This document shows, piece by piece, positions 10,701 through 22,675 of a DNA stretch of 64,000 bases. The position numbers were made by a program, and so were the translations under genes. How positions within the stretch are numbered: the first letter of the stretch is position 1; each line of letters opens with the position of its first letter. The stretch comes from Chionoecetes opilio (lineage: Eukaryota; Arthropoda; Malacostraca; Decapoda; Majidae): contig JACEEZ010018480.1 of assembly GCA_016584305.1 (NCBI GenBank), positions 200,127 to 264,126 on the forward strand. Direction: 5' to 3'. The notes under the pieces were generated by a model. That model saw only the letters and a list, made by a program, of their open reading frames with translations, was not told where the DNA came from and made no database searches.

Positions 10701-13700
10701 TAAATGTTTACACTAGGACCGAAATTACCTACACAATTGGGAGTGTGGTTTCTGTTCACCTTAATAGATTCTAAAAAACATTTTCTTTACGAACTTCCGT
10801 CGCAAATCACTACTTTCGGAGATAAGACATTTTTAATAGGAAGAAGTGTATATGAGATATGAAAATAAAATTAACCTAACCCCACCTTTAGACTCGCTAA
10901 TCTAACCTAACCTAACCTAGTCCCACGCTTTAACCTCCTAACTAAAGCCAAATCTGCATTGAAAAAGTGTCCGAGGCAAGGAAAGAACAGATCGGGGCGA
11001 TGCAGGTCACAAGAGGAAGAAGAGTGTGGCGGACGTAAACTCTTGTCTCGCCTCCCTATGACAATTTGCCGGAATTGTCATAATGCCATGAACAACATGG
11101 CATTATCTCCAAAAGTAATGATTTGCGATGGAAGCTCATAGAGATAATGTTTCCTAGAAACCACACGCCAAATTGTGTAGGGAATTTCGGTCCTAGTGTA
11201 AAATAATACCATATGTAGTCAGTGTCTCAGAAAAGGACCGCGCAGTCCTTGTCCATTTTTACCTGATTTTTATATTACAGGTGGCCTTTTCTTCATAGGC
11301 CAGGCCTTTGAACCGGCTGCTCCTATAGAATTAAAAAAAACACAAAAGGGAAACAGAAGAAAAAAAAACTACATACAAGCCTGCCGTTTTATTGTCTATT
11401 GCCATACAGCACATTCTTTCCAAACTCTTTCACTGTCTCAATCATTCGCCCCTTGTCTCACCACACATGTCCCAGCAGCAATAACATCCATTCTCTTCCT
11501 GTCCTTTCAACCACCTCATTCATTTCACATCCCATTTCAGTCAAAACCACACGCATAATTTCCATTCTCTCCCCGTTAAGCGGGTATCACACGAGGCGTT
11601 TCGTCGGACCTGTTTCGTCGAACCAAACATGCATTTGGTTGGACCTGTTCGTCGAACACTGACAAAACACTAGCACACGGTTGCAACCGCTTCACCCAAC
11701 AATAACAAACAAAGATGAAGCGATGACAGCGAGAGACGCGGAGATTTGTTACTTTAGGGGCATATATATACGTAGCTACTGGTGATGAAAAGGGAGGAGG
11801 TGATTGTTAGAAGAGAACGGCGACATATGAAGACGCGTTCATGTGGGCTAAATGGGTTATAGTGGACGAGAACTGCGCGGTCGATCGCTACCGCCGTTAC
11901 CACTTAACAGATTATTTTTTGCTTGGTATAATGTGCAGTATTAATCCATTTCTGCATGCGTAACCTTTAAAACATATATATATATATATATATATTGAAG
12001 AAATTATAAGAGTTGTCTAATAATGCATAGACACACCCCGACCTCCCTCCCACCCACCCCCATCCCTTAGGAGGTTAGGTTAAGTTTCGGTTATGTTAAT
12101 ATTCTCGTCAAGGGGTTGAAGGGGTCGGAACCCCTCCCGTTAGAACCTGCGGGGCGGGGCACAGTTGCTTTCGTACAATTCCGTCACTTCCCTGGTTTCT
12201 GAGACGCTGACTATTATTTCCTGGCCAAGTTTTACAGCTTTTTCTGATAGAGATACATTGTTATCAATGAAAAAGTTACCCTAGGATTTGGTGGAAAAAA
12301 AACAACTTTAACAGGTTTCCGGAAAATAAAAATGGTAAATTTTTACGATGGCACCAAACTTCCCTACACAATTGGGAGCATGGTTTTTGTTTACCTTATT
12401 GTATTCTAAGAGACATTTTCTCCTTGAGCTTTCCGTCGCAAATCAATAGTTTCGGAGATATGAAAATTTTAGGTGGGAGGAAGAATAAGTTTCCTTGTTT
12501 ACAAAATGCCTCCCTCTTCCTCTTCTTGTGACCTGCATTGCTTTTCTTTCGGAGGCGCACCCGTGGCTACCTTACCTAACCTAACCTAACCTGAACCTAA
12601 CCTGAACCTAACCTAACCTAACCTAACCTAACCTTACCTTACCTTACCTTAGGGTAAATGTTTACACTAGGACCGAAATTACCTACACAATTGGGAGTGT
12701 GGTTTCTGTTCACCTTAATAGATTCTAAAAAACATTTTCTTTATGAACTTCCGTCGCAAATCACTACTTTCGGAGATATAAGATATTTTTAATAGGAAAG
12801 AGTGTATATGATATGAAAATAAAATTAACCTAACCCCATCTTTAGACTCGCTAATCTAACCTAACCTAACCTAGTCCCACGCTTTAACCTCCTAACTAAA
12901 GCCAAATCTGCATTAAAAAAGTGTCCGAGGCAAGGAAAGAACAGATCGGGGCGATGCAGGTCACAAGAGGAAGAAGAGTGTGGCGGACGTAAACTCTTGT
13001 CTTGCCTCCCTATGACAATTTACCGGAATTAGAGAGAACTGTAACTCCGAAATGCCAGTGGTCGCTGGCAGTTTTAACTCACAATTTGGTGAAAAGTTGG
13101 TCAACTTGAAAGAAAAATATGGGCTTATTCCACTGCACTTTAAACACACAAGTATAATATTAAGAACGATTTTCTGCTACATGTATATTGTATAGGTGCC
13201 TGATTCTGTAAAACATTGTATATAACCAAATAACCAAGCAGGTTATAGTTGAGGAGGCGAGATAAATGCTACTCTATGATATTATATAGTCAATAACGAA
13301 TGTTTAGAAGTTATCTATACCTAGGCAGTCATATTTTCCTGTTATTATTGTGTATCAATCAGATAGAAAGCCTGGAAGTGCAATGAGTCGATGCGTGAAG
13401 TCGTAATGTTTTGATTCAATCTCCCCGCCACAATCTCTCCCCCCACCACTCCCCGCCGCGGCGTGTCGCCTCCGCAATTCCAATGATCTGAAACTCGAGA
13501 AATGCCAGTGGTCGCTGGCAGTTTTAACTCAAAGGTTGGTCTACTGTGTTTTGGCTCCGCGACTAATATTTTTCATAAATTAATTTCGCGATAAACATTG
13601 ATGCACCGCATCTGAATACCAAAAAATATAGTTCTTCTGTTGTTCTACTAATTATATGGATGACATGCATTACGATGGAACGTTCTATAATAGCAATTTA

Positions 13701-16700
13701 ATGCAAATTACTCGCCTTGAGTAGCAAAGCTTAATATATTTTTTACATGTATATTGTGGCATGTAAAATTTGGGCGATGTTCACACTGTTTTCTAAGACA
13801 GTACTGCTGCGTCAGGCAAACGCTTGTCAAAATACAATAAGCAATGCCTTGGAAAAACGAAGAATAAAGAATGCCGAAATCGGCTTGTTGCTGCGACAAT
13901 GTAGGTTATAATTGTGGAGGCGACGTGCCGCGGCGGGGAGTGGTGGGCGGGGAGATTGAATCAAAACATTACGACTTCACGCGTCGACTCATTGCACTTC
14001 CAGGCTTTCTATCTGATTGATACACAATAATAACAGGAAAATATGATTGCCTAGGTATAGATAACTTCTAAACATTCGTTATTGACTATATAATATCATA
14101 GAGTAGCATTTATCTCGCCTCCTCAACTATAACCTGCTTGGTTATTTGGTTATATACAATGTTTTACAGAATCAGGCTTCTATACAATATACACATAGAA
14201 GAAAATCGTTCTTAATATTATACTTTTGTGTTTAAAGTGCAGTGGAATAAGCCCATATTTTGTTTTCCAGTAGACCAACTTATTATCAAAAAAGTGAGTT
14301 AAAACTGCCAGCGACCCCTGGCATTTTGGGTTCCAGTTCTCTCGAATTATAACCTACATTGTCGCAGCAACAAGCCGATTTCGGCATTCTTTATTCTTCG
14401 TTTTTCCAAGGCATTGCTTATTGTATTTTGACAAGCGTTTGCCAGATGCAGCAGTACTGTCTTAGAAAACAGTGTGAACATCGCCCAAATTTTACATGCC
14501 TCAATATACATGTAAAAAATATATTAAGCTTTGCTACTCGAGGCGAGTAATTTGCATTAAATTGCTATTATAGAACGTTCCATCGTAATGCATGTCATCC
14601 ATATAATTAGTAGAACAACAGAAGAACTATATGTTTTGGTATTCAGATGCGGTGCATCAATGTTTATCGCGAAATTAATTTATGAAAAATATTAGTCGCG
14701 GAGCCAAAACACAGTAGACCAACCTTTGAGTTAAAACTGCCAGCGACCACTGGCATTTCTCGAGTTTCAGATCATTGGAATTGTCATAATGCCATGAACA
14801 ACATGGCATTATCTCCAAAAGTAATGATTTGCGATGGAAGCTCATAGAGATAATGTTTCCTAGAAACCACACGCCAAATTGTGTAGGGAATTTCGGTCCT
14901 AGTGTAAAATAATACCATATGTAGTCAGTGTCTCAGAAAAGGACCGCGCAGTCCTTGTCCATTTTTACCTGATTTTTATATTACAGGTGGCCTTTTCTTC
15001 ATAGGCCAGGCCTTTGAACCGGCTGCTCCTGTAGAATTTAAAAAAACACACAAAAGGGAAACAGAAGAAAACAAAACTACATACAAGCCTGCCGTTTTAT
15101 TGTCTATTTGCCATACAGCACATTCTTTCCAAACTCTTTCACTGTCTCAATCATTCGCCCCTTGTCTCACCACACATGTCCCAGCAGCAATAACATCCAT
15201 TCTCTTCCTGTCCTTTCAACCACCTCATTCATTTCACATCCCATTTCAGTCAAAACCACACGCATAATTTCCATTCTCTCCCCGTTATCTTCTCAGATCT
15301 CATATTCTATAATTCTACTAGTAATCATTTTACCGCAAAATGTAAACACAAACATCAAATCAACTTCATATTTCTGAAAATCTATCACATATATAATATA
15401 GACTGATATGTATTCATTTTACGGTAACGTATTATATGATGGTGTTCATTTCAATGCTTAATAATTGCTAACACTATTTATAACTTACAGAAAAAGTATA
15501 GACTTATTTTGACCGCAGAGTATGTTCGACGAAATGTGCAACATTTTGTATAATTTCACAAAACCATTTCATCGAACATGTTCGGTGAAATGACCCTCGA
15601 AGTTCGACCAAACAGTCCAACCAAATGGCAAGTTCGACGAAACAGTCCGACGAAACGCACCGTGTGATAGCCGCTTTATTTACTCCTGCTAATAGCGTGA
15701 CCTCAGCTTCTCGATCGGAATCTATTCTTACCGGCTTACTTGGACTTGGTTTTTTCTTACTTGGACACAGCCCAAATATGCCCTCTGACCAGCTGGTCTC
15801 CTGCTGTCCTTGATTAGTAGTAAAGTAGCGACGAGTAGCTCCAGTAACCTATGCTTCCTAGAAGGGGTCATATAGAACATTTCTGGAAACACCGAGTTGT
15901 GAATACGAAAAACAATTCCTTCTTCTTGGAGTCTTCCTTACTTCTCAAGAATCCTTTAGAGCGCACCTTCCTCCTTAAATGCATGTCTCGCCTCCCCCGA
16001 GGATGCATGTATTCTCCAAGGTCAAGAGAGAGCCTCTCTCTTGGCCTTGGTATCCTCTAGGGTTGTCCTCGCTCCCTGAAGACGCCAATCTTTTCCCGAG
16101 GGTTCTTCCTTCCCGAGGGCGTCCGAGATTTCTGCATTTTTTTCTTCTTTTTTTAAGTGTTCTTTCCTCAGGGAATCTATCTTCTTGAGGGTGCTTCCCC
16201 CTTCCTGTCGGCGTTTCTGACCCAACTTCCAAAGTTGCTTTTCCCTTCCTCAGGGTAACTCCCCTAAACTAGTCCCACTCTAATTTTTCCAAGTATTTTT
16301 TTCCAAAGGACCTGTATTATTCCTAAGGGCACATTCCTCCTTCCGAGTGTATGTATGTTCCTCAGAACGCTACTTCTCCGTAAGACAGTTCTTCCTTACA
16401 AGTCTTCTATGCATTATAATGAAGGAAAAAAATACCCTCACCTAGATGAAATGTAAGTGAATGTAAATATTGAACCACAAGTCCATCACATATCCTCCTC
16501 CCGGTACAAGCTCTTAGTAATCCTTGGTTGTTCCACACAGAGGGAGGCTGGCAGGGCAGGGGTGTGTCAGGAGTGCCCTGGAAAGGAGTTGTGTCTGTCT
16601 CAAGGTGAGTCCTACAATGTTGTATATTCAGGGACTTCACAGAATCTTTGATGAATGACACATGAGACCCCACACTAAATGCCAGATGGTAAATACCTGA

Positions 16701-19700
16701 AAATTAATTATGAAGGATAGTATCAAGTAACCTAAATTGACTTATGTATGTAGCAAGGAACCTGCCTTTAACAATGGCGATGAAAAATAATGACTTCTAG
16801 AAAAGTATAAAACAACACAGTACATATATTAGGATACAGGATACATTTGGGTGAATAATAAGGAATGCTTTGAGGTATACCCCCAGACCATCCAATACAG
16901 TAACTGGTGTTGTGTATTGCAGGCAGCCAAGCAGACCCTGAGCAACATGTGATTAACACCAGACTGGGTGCTATCAGGCATAAGGTGCTGGTGCTGTCTG
17001 GCAAGGGAGGTGTAGGTGAGAAACATGGATCTTCTGGCTTCAAATACTCTCATATTTGTATCTATATGTAAATGTTCTTAATTTGTTTCCCACTTGTGGT
17101 AGCTGTAGAAAAATATTCAGTGAAACTCAACAAGGTATTCTAACTGATAGTGATGGAGCCTCTCAGTTGCACTCAGCTGTACCATAGATGATATTCACTT
17201 CACTAGTAGGTGTACATTGGATGGAACAGTTGGGATTAGCAAAGTGCAGAGTGGAATGTATCATTGTTATACCTACAGTGTGGTATTTACAGTATTCTTT
17301 GTCCTGGAATCTCTCTAACCCCTACTTTTTTATGCTTTGCCACAGTGCCATATGACCTCTGATGTCTGGCACATTTCCCCCTTTTTTTGTCATTACAATC
17401 AATTACTTTGTGCAGGCAAGTCCACGATGGCTGTGTTGCTGGCCCAGATGTTGGCCGCGGAGGGCCAGCGGGTGGGGCTGCTGGATGTGGATGTGTGTGG
17501 CCCCAGCATCCCTCACCTGCTGGGCGTGGAGGATCAGCCTGTCCTGGACTCACAGTGGGGGTGGCAGCCGGCAGTGTAAGGTCATGACTCTGAAAAGTTA
17601 TGTATGTACTTTGTATTTATGAGGAATGAACTACCTGGATGTTTCATGTAAAATTTATATATTTCCTAGCATACAAAGAAACTTTGTCTGAAACTTTGAA
17701 AACAAAGAAACTGCTTATATTTTTTTGTTTTGTCAATGAGATACAGTACTCTTATGATGAATTTCCATATTCTTTTAGCTTTAAGTGCTTTGTATTTAAG
17801 TGGAATGAACTACCAGGATGTTTCATGTAAATGGTATATATTTCCTAGCATACAAAGAAAGTATAACCATAGTACTCTATGATATAACTTATGTGTCTCA
17901 TTTTTATATTATTTTGTTCTGTCAATGAGATACAGTACTTACATTATGAATTTTCATTTTCTTTAAGAACATAAGAAAGCAATGGATTAGACCAGGATTA
18001 AGCATCCTAGTTCATTATATATAAACGATATATAATGAACGATATATAAGGAAATGATTCTTCACTTAGAAAACAAAGTGCGTACATATTCCTTACTTCT
18101 GTACAACCCTGCACCCAGGTCTCCCCTCGGCAAGATTAAGACCCTGTCAGTGGGCTCCCTGCTGAGTTCCCAGTCCCAGGCAGTGGTGTGGAAGGGGCCG
18201 CGCAAGACAGCCCTCATCAGGCGCATGATCAAGGTGTGTGGTGGCCAGGCACAAGACTGTCCTGTTAACTGTAGTCTTGAAGGTTTATTTTACTACATAT
18301 TTTCCCTTCTCTATTTTTTATTTGGTGTTATTGGGTTTCTGGAAAGCAAGAGGAGCTGGTACTGAAGGATGTTTAGAGAGGCAGTAAGAAAAGTAGTAAA
18401 TGATTCTTGACATTATGTATATATGTTTAGAGTTATTTGGTTTGTTAGTGTGTTTTCATCACCTTGCTTATTACTGCCTCAGAAATGCAAAAATGGCAAG
18501 TTATAATGAAAATAAAAAAAAATATTTTCAATGCAATCTCACATGTGCAGGGGAAAGGCATACATATAGTTAGTTAGTTAGTTAATTTTATTGACCACAA
18601 CAACTATATTTAATACAAGCATTACAATAAAAGGTCCAATACAAATACATATACACTGTAATACATTTCATGTCTAAACAATAAACCATTCGTAAAAAAA
18701 TTTCATGCAAAACTGCTTTGGCAGCATAAACCAATTTACAAGAAATAAATGAAGAAACAATTAAGATACCAACAAACAAAAAGATATTGCATACGAGCAT
18801 AAGCCATACAAACCAAAACTATAAAACAACCCTAACATAAAATACAAACACTTGCCCAACAATCAATAATAAAGAAATAAGCTTCTTATAAAATTTCGAG
18901 ACTAGATAACACTATAAATAACTAAAATTACTGAATCTAAAAAAAAAATACTTATTTCATTAAAGACTAGAGAAAAACCTAAGTACTAAAATAAACTATA
19001 GAAACAAATACTACAAATAAAACACTTTATCAAAAACAACCTCAAACGAGCAACATAAGAATAATCAAAGATAAATTATATGTCTAGGTTTTACATACAT
19101 CCAGGATTGTGTATATTATAAAGCATCTCTCGGCGTCATCATACTGATCAGAAAACAAGTCAGGGATATTGGAGAAGTTGTGTGTGTCTCTCAGGTGTTG
19201 TGTGAAGGTGCAGTGCTGTACTACATGTACTTCTGTTTGAATTTGACCGCAGACACACAGTCTTTCTTCTAGAGGCAACCTTCCTCGTCCCCTTCTGTTC
19301 CATCTTCCCTCTTCCACTGCCAGGGAGTGTGCGGACACACGGAACCGCGTGAACGCCACTCGGTGGTGTTCACTCACATGGGTCTTGGCCTCGTATACAG
19401 AATGGACAGATAAACTTGGGTTTATTTCTTTGTATGTTATGCGTTTTGAGGAGGTTGAGTTAATAATATTTGCCTTCAGTTCCCTAAATCCTTCTTCTAT
19501 GTCATCGGTTACAGTGTGCAACAAGTTATCAATGTATGTCCGAGTCTGATACTGGTTCTCCCTGACAATTTTGATTGATAAAACTAATGGGTCGTCCTCC
19601 ATTCTTTTACATATAGAGAAGAGATGATGTTGCAAAAGTAAAGTTGGTGGTCATGAAGGAGGCTGTGGTTTGTGTTCACCCTAACACTCATATCCCTCTC

Positions 19701-21599
19701 TTTAGCATAAAATGTGTGCTCGGTAAAAATCCCTCACCAACACAGGCTGACTGACTGACATTCTGCCCACCAGCTGGCTTTGTCGGAATCTCCCTCATGG
19801 CTCAAATGAATGATGTTCTTCTGTACAGGACACTATGTGGGGCCGTCTGGACACCCTGGTGGTGGACACTCCCCCAGGCACCAGTGACGAGCACCTCACC
19901 ATCGTCCGCCTGCTGGCCACAACGCGGCCCAGTGGTGCTGTGGTGCTGACCTCCCCACAGCGGCTGGCAGCAGGTGTGTTGGTGGCCTTGACCAAAGACT
20001 GCTGTATACTGGACTTGCTTCTCAGTTTGGGCTATTTTCAGTGGAAGTCAATGCCGCGATTTCTGACATTTTCGAACATCACTCTCATTTCCCTTCTAAC
20101 AGAGGTAACAACTTCATTTTTCAAAGATAACTTTATTTGGCAATGGTATACAGTAGTCTTTGCCTTGACTCAACCTTAGGGGTGAGAGGGTGTGTAGAGG
20201 CAGTAAAGACATGAGGCAGCCAATGGTGTAATGCATCCTCATATTTACTAAATGGTTGAGTTCTGTCATTAACCAAAGCCATCAATGTTAAGTGTACAAT
20301 GTAACAGGAATAGGAACTACCACGTGTAGGTCTCATTGCCTCTTGTAGCTTCCTTATTTTTTTATGTTCTTATGTTCTTATGTAACTGAGGTGTAGGCAG
20401 ATGTGTTATTTCCATGGTGGTGCTTGAAGATGTGCTTTCCATGATGTTTCTCTTGACTTGATAAGTGGCCATGTTACGACTCAATCGTGGCTTGAAAATG
20501 CTCCCTCTTCGCTGGAAACATGCATTACATGATTATACCAAAACCCTGAGTCACTGCCATTGGACTGACTAAGATATTGGTGGTTGGTTAAATGAGTGTA
20601 TCACAACAACCTCTCTGCTGGAATGGTCTACAGATGCTCCAGGAATTAATGCCATACGTATCAAGCTTAATTACCCTAACTACTATTATTTTCCAGGAGT
20701 GGTGAGCAGGGAGATCAGATTCTGCCAGAAGATGAACATTCCAGTCCTGGGGATCATTGAGAACATGTCTGGCTTCTGTTGTCCCTGTTGCTCGGTGAGT
20801 TCAAACCAAGGATAGCAAGGAAGAGTATTGCTCTGTGTAAACCTTGATGTTGTTTTGCTTCCTCTGTGTCAAGGGTTGTGGGTGCTATAAGGTCGTATGG
20901 GGCTGGTGTTATAGCTTCACAGGGTCTGGTTAGAGGCTGCAAGACTCATTTCTGATTCTTCTGAGAACTTTTACTCCTATACATATTGTTTCCCACATTC
21001 CCACAACATAAAATGTTCACCTTAAAAATCCACTTTGTACATTTTTCCAGTTTTTTGCAGCTGGGCACTGCAGCCTTGTATTATGGGAGAAAAGGACAAA
21101 TATTTGATTTGATAACATCAGATTTTGCGAGATTGTGCATACTATCTTTTTTATCAATATTGATATTTTTTATTTCATGTAGTTCATAATTAACATATGG
21201 TGGTGATGTTTATAATGACGATGCAAAGCACATCGTTATCAGTGCATATTTCAAAAGATAAGTTTCATATTTCCATGGAAGAGTCCTGGTTTGTGTACTT
21301 GACGGCAATCTTGTGGACAGATGGTATAATCTACATGGACTACATGGACAGGTGCTTCTTGCCCATCAAATCCCTTGCTTTGTTTTATCAGCTGTAATCT
21401 TTCACACATTCAGGAGGTGAGCGAGGTGTTCCCTGGCGGGGCGGGAGCACACTTGGCGGAGAAGTACCAGGTGCCCCTCCTGGGTACCCTGCCCCTGCAC
21501 CTGGGTCTGGCAGAGGCTGGGGTTAGCTCTGCGTGGCGAGACTCTCCCGTGGCCGAGGCAGTGATGGATGTGGTGGCGAAGATCAAGGAGAAGCTATAG
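7717..21599 (+). CDS. NUBP1: Cytosolic Fe-S cluster assembly factor NUBP1 (8 exons)
   Basis: P-loop scaffold ATPase that, as a complex with NUBP2, builds 4Fe-4S clusters for cytosolic and nuclear proteins. Exons: 7717-7773, 16541-16604, 16923-17015, 17416-17575, 18119-18233, 19829-19973, 20697-20794 and 21414-21599. All have GT-AG borders and phases that join to 305 codons plus TAG, close to the family length. The N-terminal cluster ligands are C15, C28, C31 and C37; this four-Cys box separates NUBP1 from NUBP2. The Walker A loop GKGGVGKST (67-75) is split by intron 3. Next come [10 protein letters not shown] (93-102), [11 protein letters not shown] (175-185) and a CPxC-type pair at C240/C243 that binds the bridging cluster. 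Introns hold a non-LTR retrotransposon fragment (18.6-19.6 kb) and nested DNA transposons (9.6-15.7 kb). It is convergent with NUDT13. Exons 2-8 are near certain; exon 1 is inferred. Confidence 0.9.
8306..9225. mobile_element. Long-hairpin MITE, copy F (inverted orientation)
   Basis: Same family as the elements at 1.6-5.9 kb but inserted the other way round: the gtcgcagcc-type arm end is on the left and the gtcttcaagcc-type end on the right. Hairpin centre near 8785. It lies in NUBP1 intron 1, 530 bp after exon 1. Confidence 0.87.
9226..9630. other. Intronic spacer, nothing recognised
   Basis: AT-rich sequence within NUBP1 intron 1, between the hairpin element and the composite transposon. 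No coding or repeat signal beyond short A/T runs. Confidence 0.4.
10631..10699. repeat. Interstitial TTAGG-type telomere-like tract (copy 1)
   Basis: About 65 bp of cctaa/ccttac repeats, the complement of the arthropod telomere motif TTAGG. It is embedded in the transposon unit, so it is probably part of the element rather than a chromosome-fusion scar. Confidence 0.8.
12569..12653. repeat. Interstitial TTAGG-type telomere-like tract (copy 2)
   Basis: Equivalent tract in the second transposon unit, with a different number of cctaa repeats and extra cctgaa variants. The array has thus changed length since the unit was duplicated. Confidence 0.8.
13031..14776. mobile_element. Nested foldback insertion in A-B-A'-B' order
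   Basis: This segment is absent from the first copy of the host unit, and ggaatt occurs on both sides (13025-13030 and 14777-14782), a likely target duplication. Internally, A (13031-13482) reappears inverted at about 13918-14345, and B (about 13483-13917) reappears inverted at 14346-14776. All four module ends carry aatgccagtggtcgctggca or its complement, or an aatt junction. A 63-codon frame starting [12 protein letters not shown] occurs once in each B copy on opposite strands; it looks incidental. Confidence 0.8.
15677..16540. other. Distal part of NUBP1 intron 1
   Basis: Pyrimidine-rich sequence with repeated cttcct/ccgaggg motifs from about 15900 to 16260. No gene is recognised. Short frames on both strands are low-complexity. 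Confidence 0.4.
17605..17960 (+). repeat. Local ~180-bp tandem duplication in NUBP1 intron 4
   Basis: Sequence around ggaatgaactacctggatgtttcatg at 17625 recurs, diverged, at 17802. The linked motif gtcaatgagatacagtac recurs at about 17733 and 17918. Confidence 0.75.
18567..19640 (-). mobile_element. 5'-truncated non-LTR retrotransposon, 3' end
   Basis: On the minus strand a 183-codon frame (19635-19084) ends with the reverse-transcriptase C-terminal zinc ribbon seen in many LINEs. It has [20 protein letters not shown], then [16 protein letters not shown] and a short tail. The RT catalytic core is missing, so this is a 5' truncation. After the stop come about 500 bp of A-rich 3' UTR and a short (AACT)n-type tail (plus strand tagttagttagtta at 18567-18585). 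It lies antisense in NUBP1 intron 5. Clade not assigned. Confidence 0.85.
20160..20385 (-). repeat. Dispersed repeat ending in (CATAAGAA)n, copy 1
   Basis: Carries aggaagctacaagaggc and a run of cataagaacataag in complement. The same ~60-bp unit recurs at 23.46, 27.0, 45.4 and 54.05 kb. The short tandem at one end resembles a retroposon tail. The longer body seen here (from about 20160) is not present at every copy. Confidence 0.7.
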
Positions 21600-22675
21600 G
21601 CTCAAACAGTCTACCTAACTCTCCCATGAGGTGTGGGCATTCAGGTACAAATTAAGAAACTTGAAAAATACCATAAATCGTATTCAATATTTCTATTCCT
21701 ATATAGACATTTCTCAGAGATGTGTAGATTGAACTTGTTGGCATGCATAGAATCTTAAAGTGTAATTTTACATTACTTTTATGAAGAATTTATAATACTA
21801 AAGGAGTATATTCATATGCACTCCTAATAAGTTTAGGATAAATTAATTTGTTTTAGTCCATTTTTTCAATCATTGTTCATAATTTCATCCCTTTTGTCAT
21901 TCTTTCACTCCTTGTAAAAGCAACTTTGGGTGTTTCTACCACGGACAAAGATGGAGCAAGGAATTCCATTTTTTTCTCTCTCAGCAGTCTATTTTTTTAT
22001 AAACCATTCCTGCCATGACCTCATAAAAACATGACAGCCAAAAATGACGTGAGTAGATTGTGGCCCTCGATGGACTAAGCAGTGCAGGAATGCCTGTTTC
22101 CCTCTCTCACAGGTCATGTCACGCTTTATGACCTTGGCATCAAACTATTGTCAGGAGCAGTGTGGCATTAGGCTGAAGGGACAGAGAAGGTGAATAGATT
22201 TACTAAGAATAGTTTTGCTCCGATGTCATGATAAAAAATATGGAAACAGATGAATAATTTAAGTAATTATAGTTTATTATTAAACAACTTGTTCTTCAGT
22301 CTTCCTCATACATGTGCAGCAACATTAAAATAAGTAGCTAAGAAAATATATATGAATTAAAAGTAGAGTTCCTTCTGCTTGTTCTTCAGTTCAGTTAAGT
22401 TGTGGGTCGGGAGTCTGGCTTTTTTTATTGGCACTCCCTGATGTTTCTATTCTTGCTGTCTAGGTCTTTAGTTAGTTGTCTTCTCTTATTCTGTCTTAAT
22501 TTCTTTCTCTTCTTTTCCCTGGTCGTCCAAAAACTGTTGATTGTTCTTTTTGCTTCTTCCACATTCCCATCTCCAAACAAATACTCCCCCACACTATCCT
22601 TCTTGTTTTGTAGGAAAGAAAGGGTCCTTTACTCTTGTCTCTGGCAGTTACTTTTCATGACATGCAGGGTATATG
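21600..22675. other. NUBP1 3' flank
   Basis: AT-rich DNA that should contain the NUBP1 3' UTR. No clear AATAAA is seen just after the stop. No further gene is recognised. Confidence 0.4.

Larger units (their letters stand above)
9631..15295 (+). repeat. 1947-bp direct duplication within the composite transposon
   Basis: Copy 1 is 9631-11577. Copy 2 starts at 11578 with the same aagcgggtatcacacgaggc and continues to about 15295 (…ccattctctccccgtta), with an insertion at 13031-14776. Copies differ by scattered substitutions and small indels. Each unit also contains a ~110-bp module three times: near 10430 and 10725 on the plus strand and near 11110-11205 inverted, recognisable by acacaattgggag and gtcgcaaatca. 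Confidence 0.88.
9631..15676. mobile_element. Composite DNA transposon with ~45-bp terminal inverted repeats
   Basis: The left end aagcgggtatcacacgaggc followed by gtttcgtcggactgtttcgtcgaac is matched in inverse at 15630-15676 (gttcgacgaaacagtccgac through gtgtgatagccgctt). Between the ends lie two copies of a ~1.95-kb internal unit, the second interrupted by another element. No transposase is recognised, so it is non-autonomous. The superfamily is not assigned; the target duplication was not determined. The whole element sits in NUBP1 intron 1. Confidence 0.75.

Noticed and set aside
13708..14550. 63-codon frame [12 protein letters not shown]… present in two inverted copies as a conserved gene
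   Set aside because: Conservation is explained by the recent inverted duplication of module B; there is no known domain and substitutions include non-conservative ones.
16541..21599. NUBP2 as the identity of the P-loop ATPase
   Set aside because: The exon 1-2 cysteine box is a NUBP1 feature absent from NUBP2, and the length fits NUBP1.
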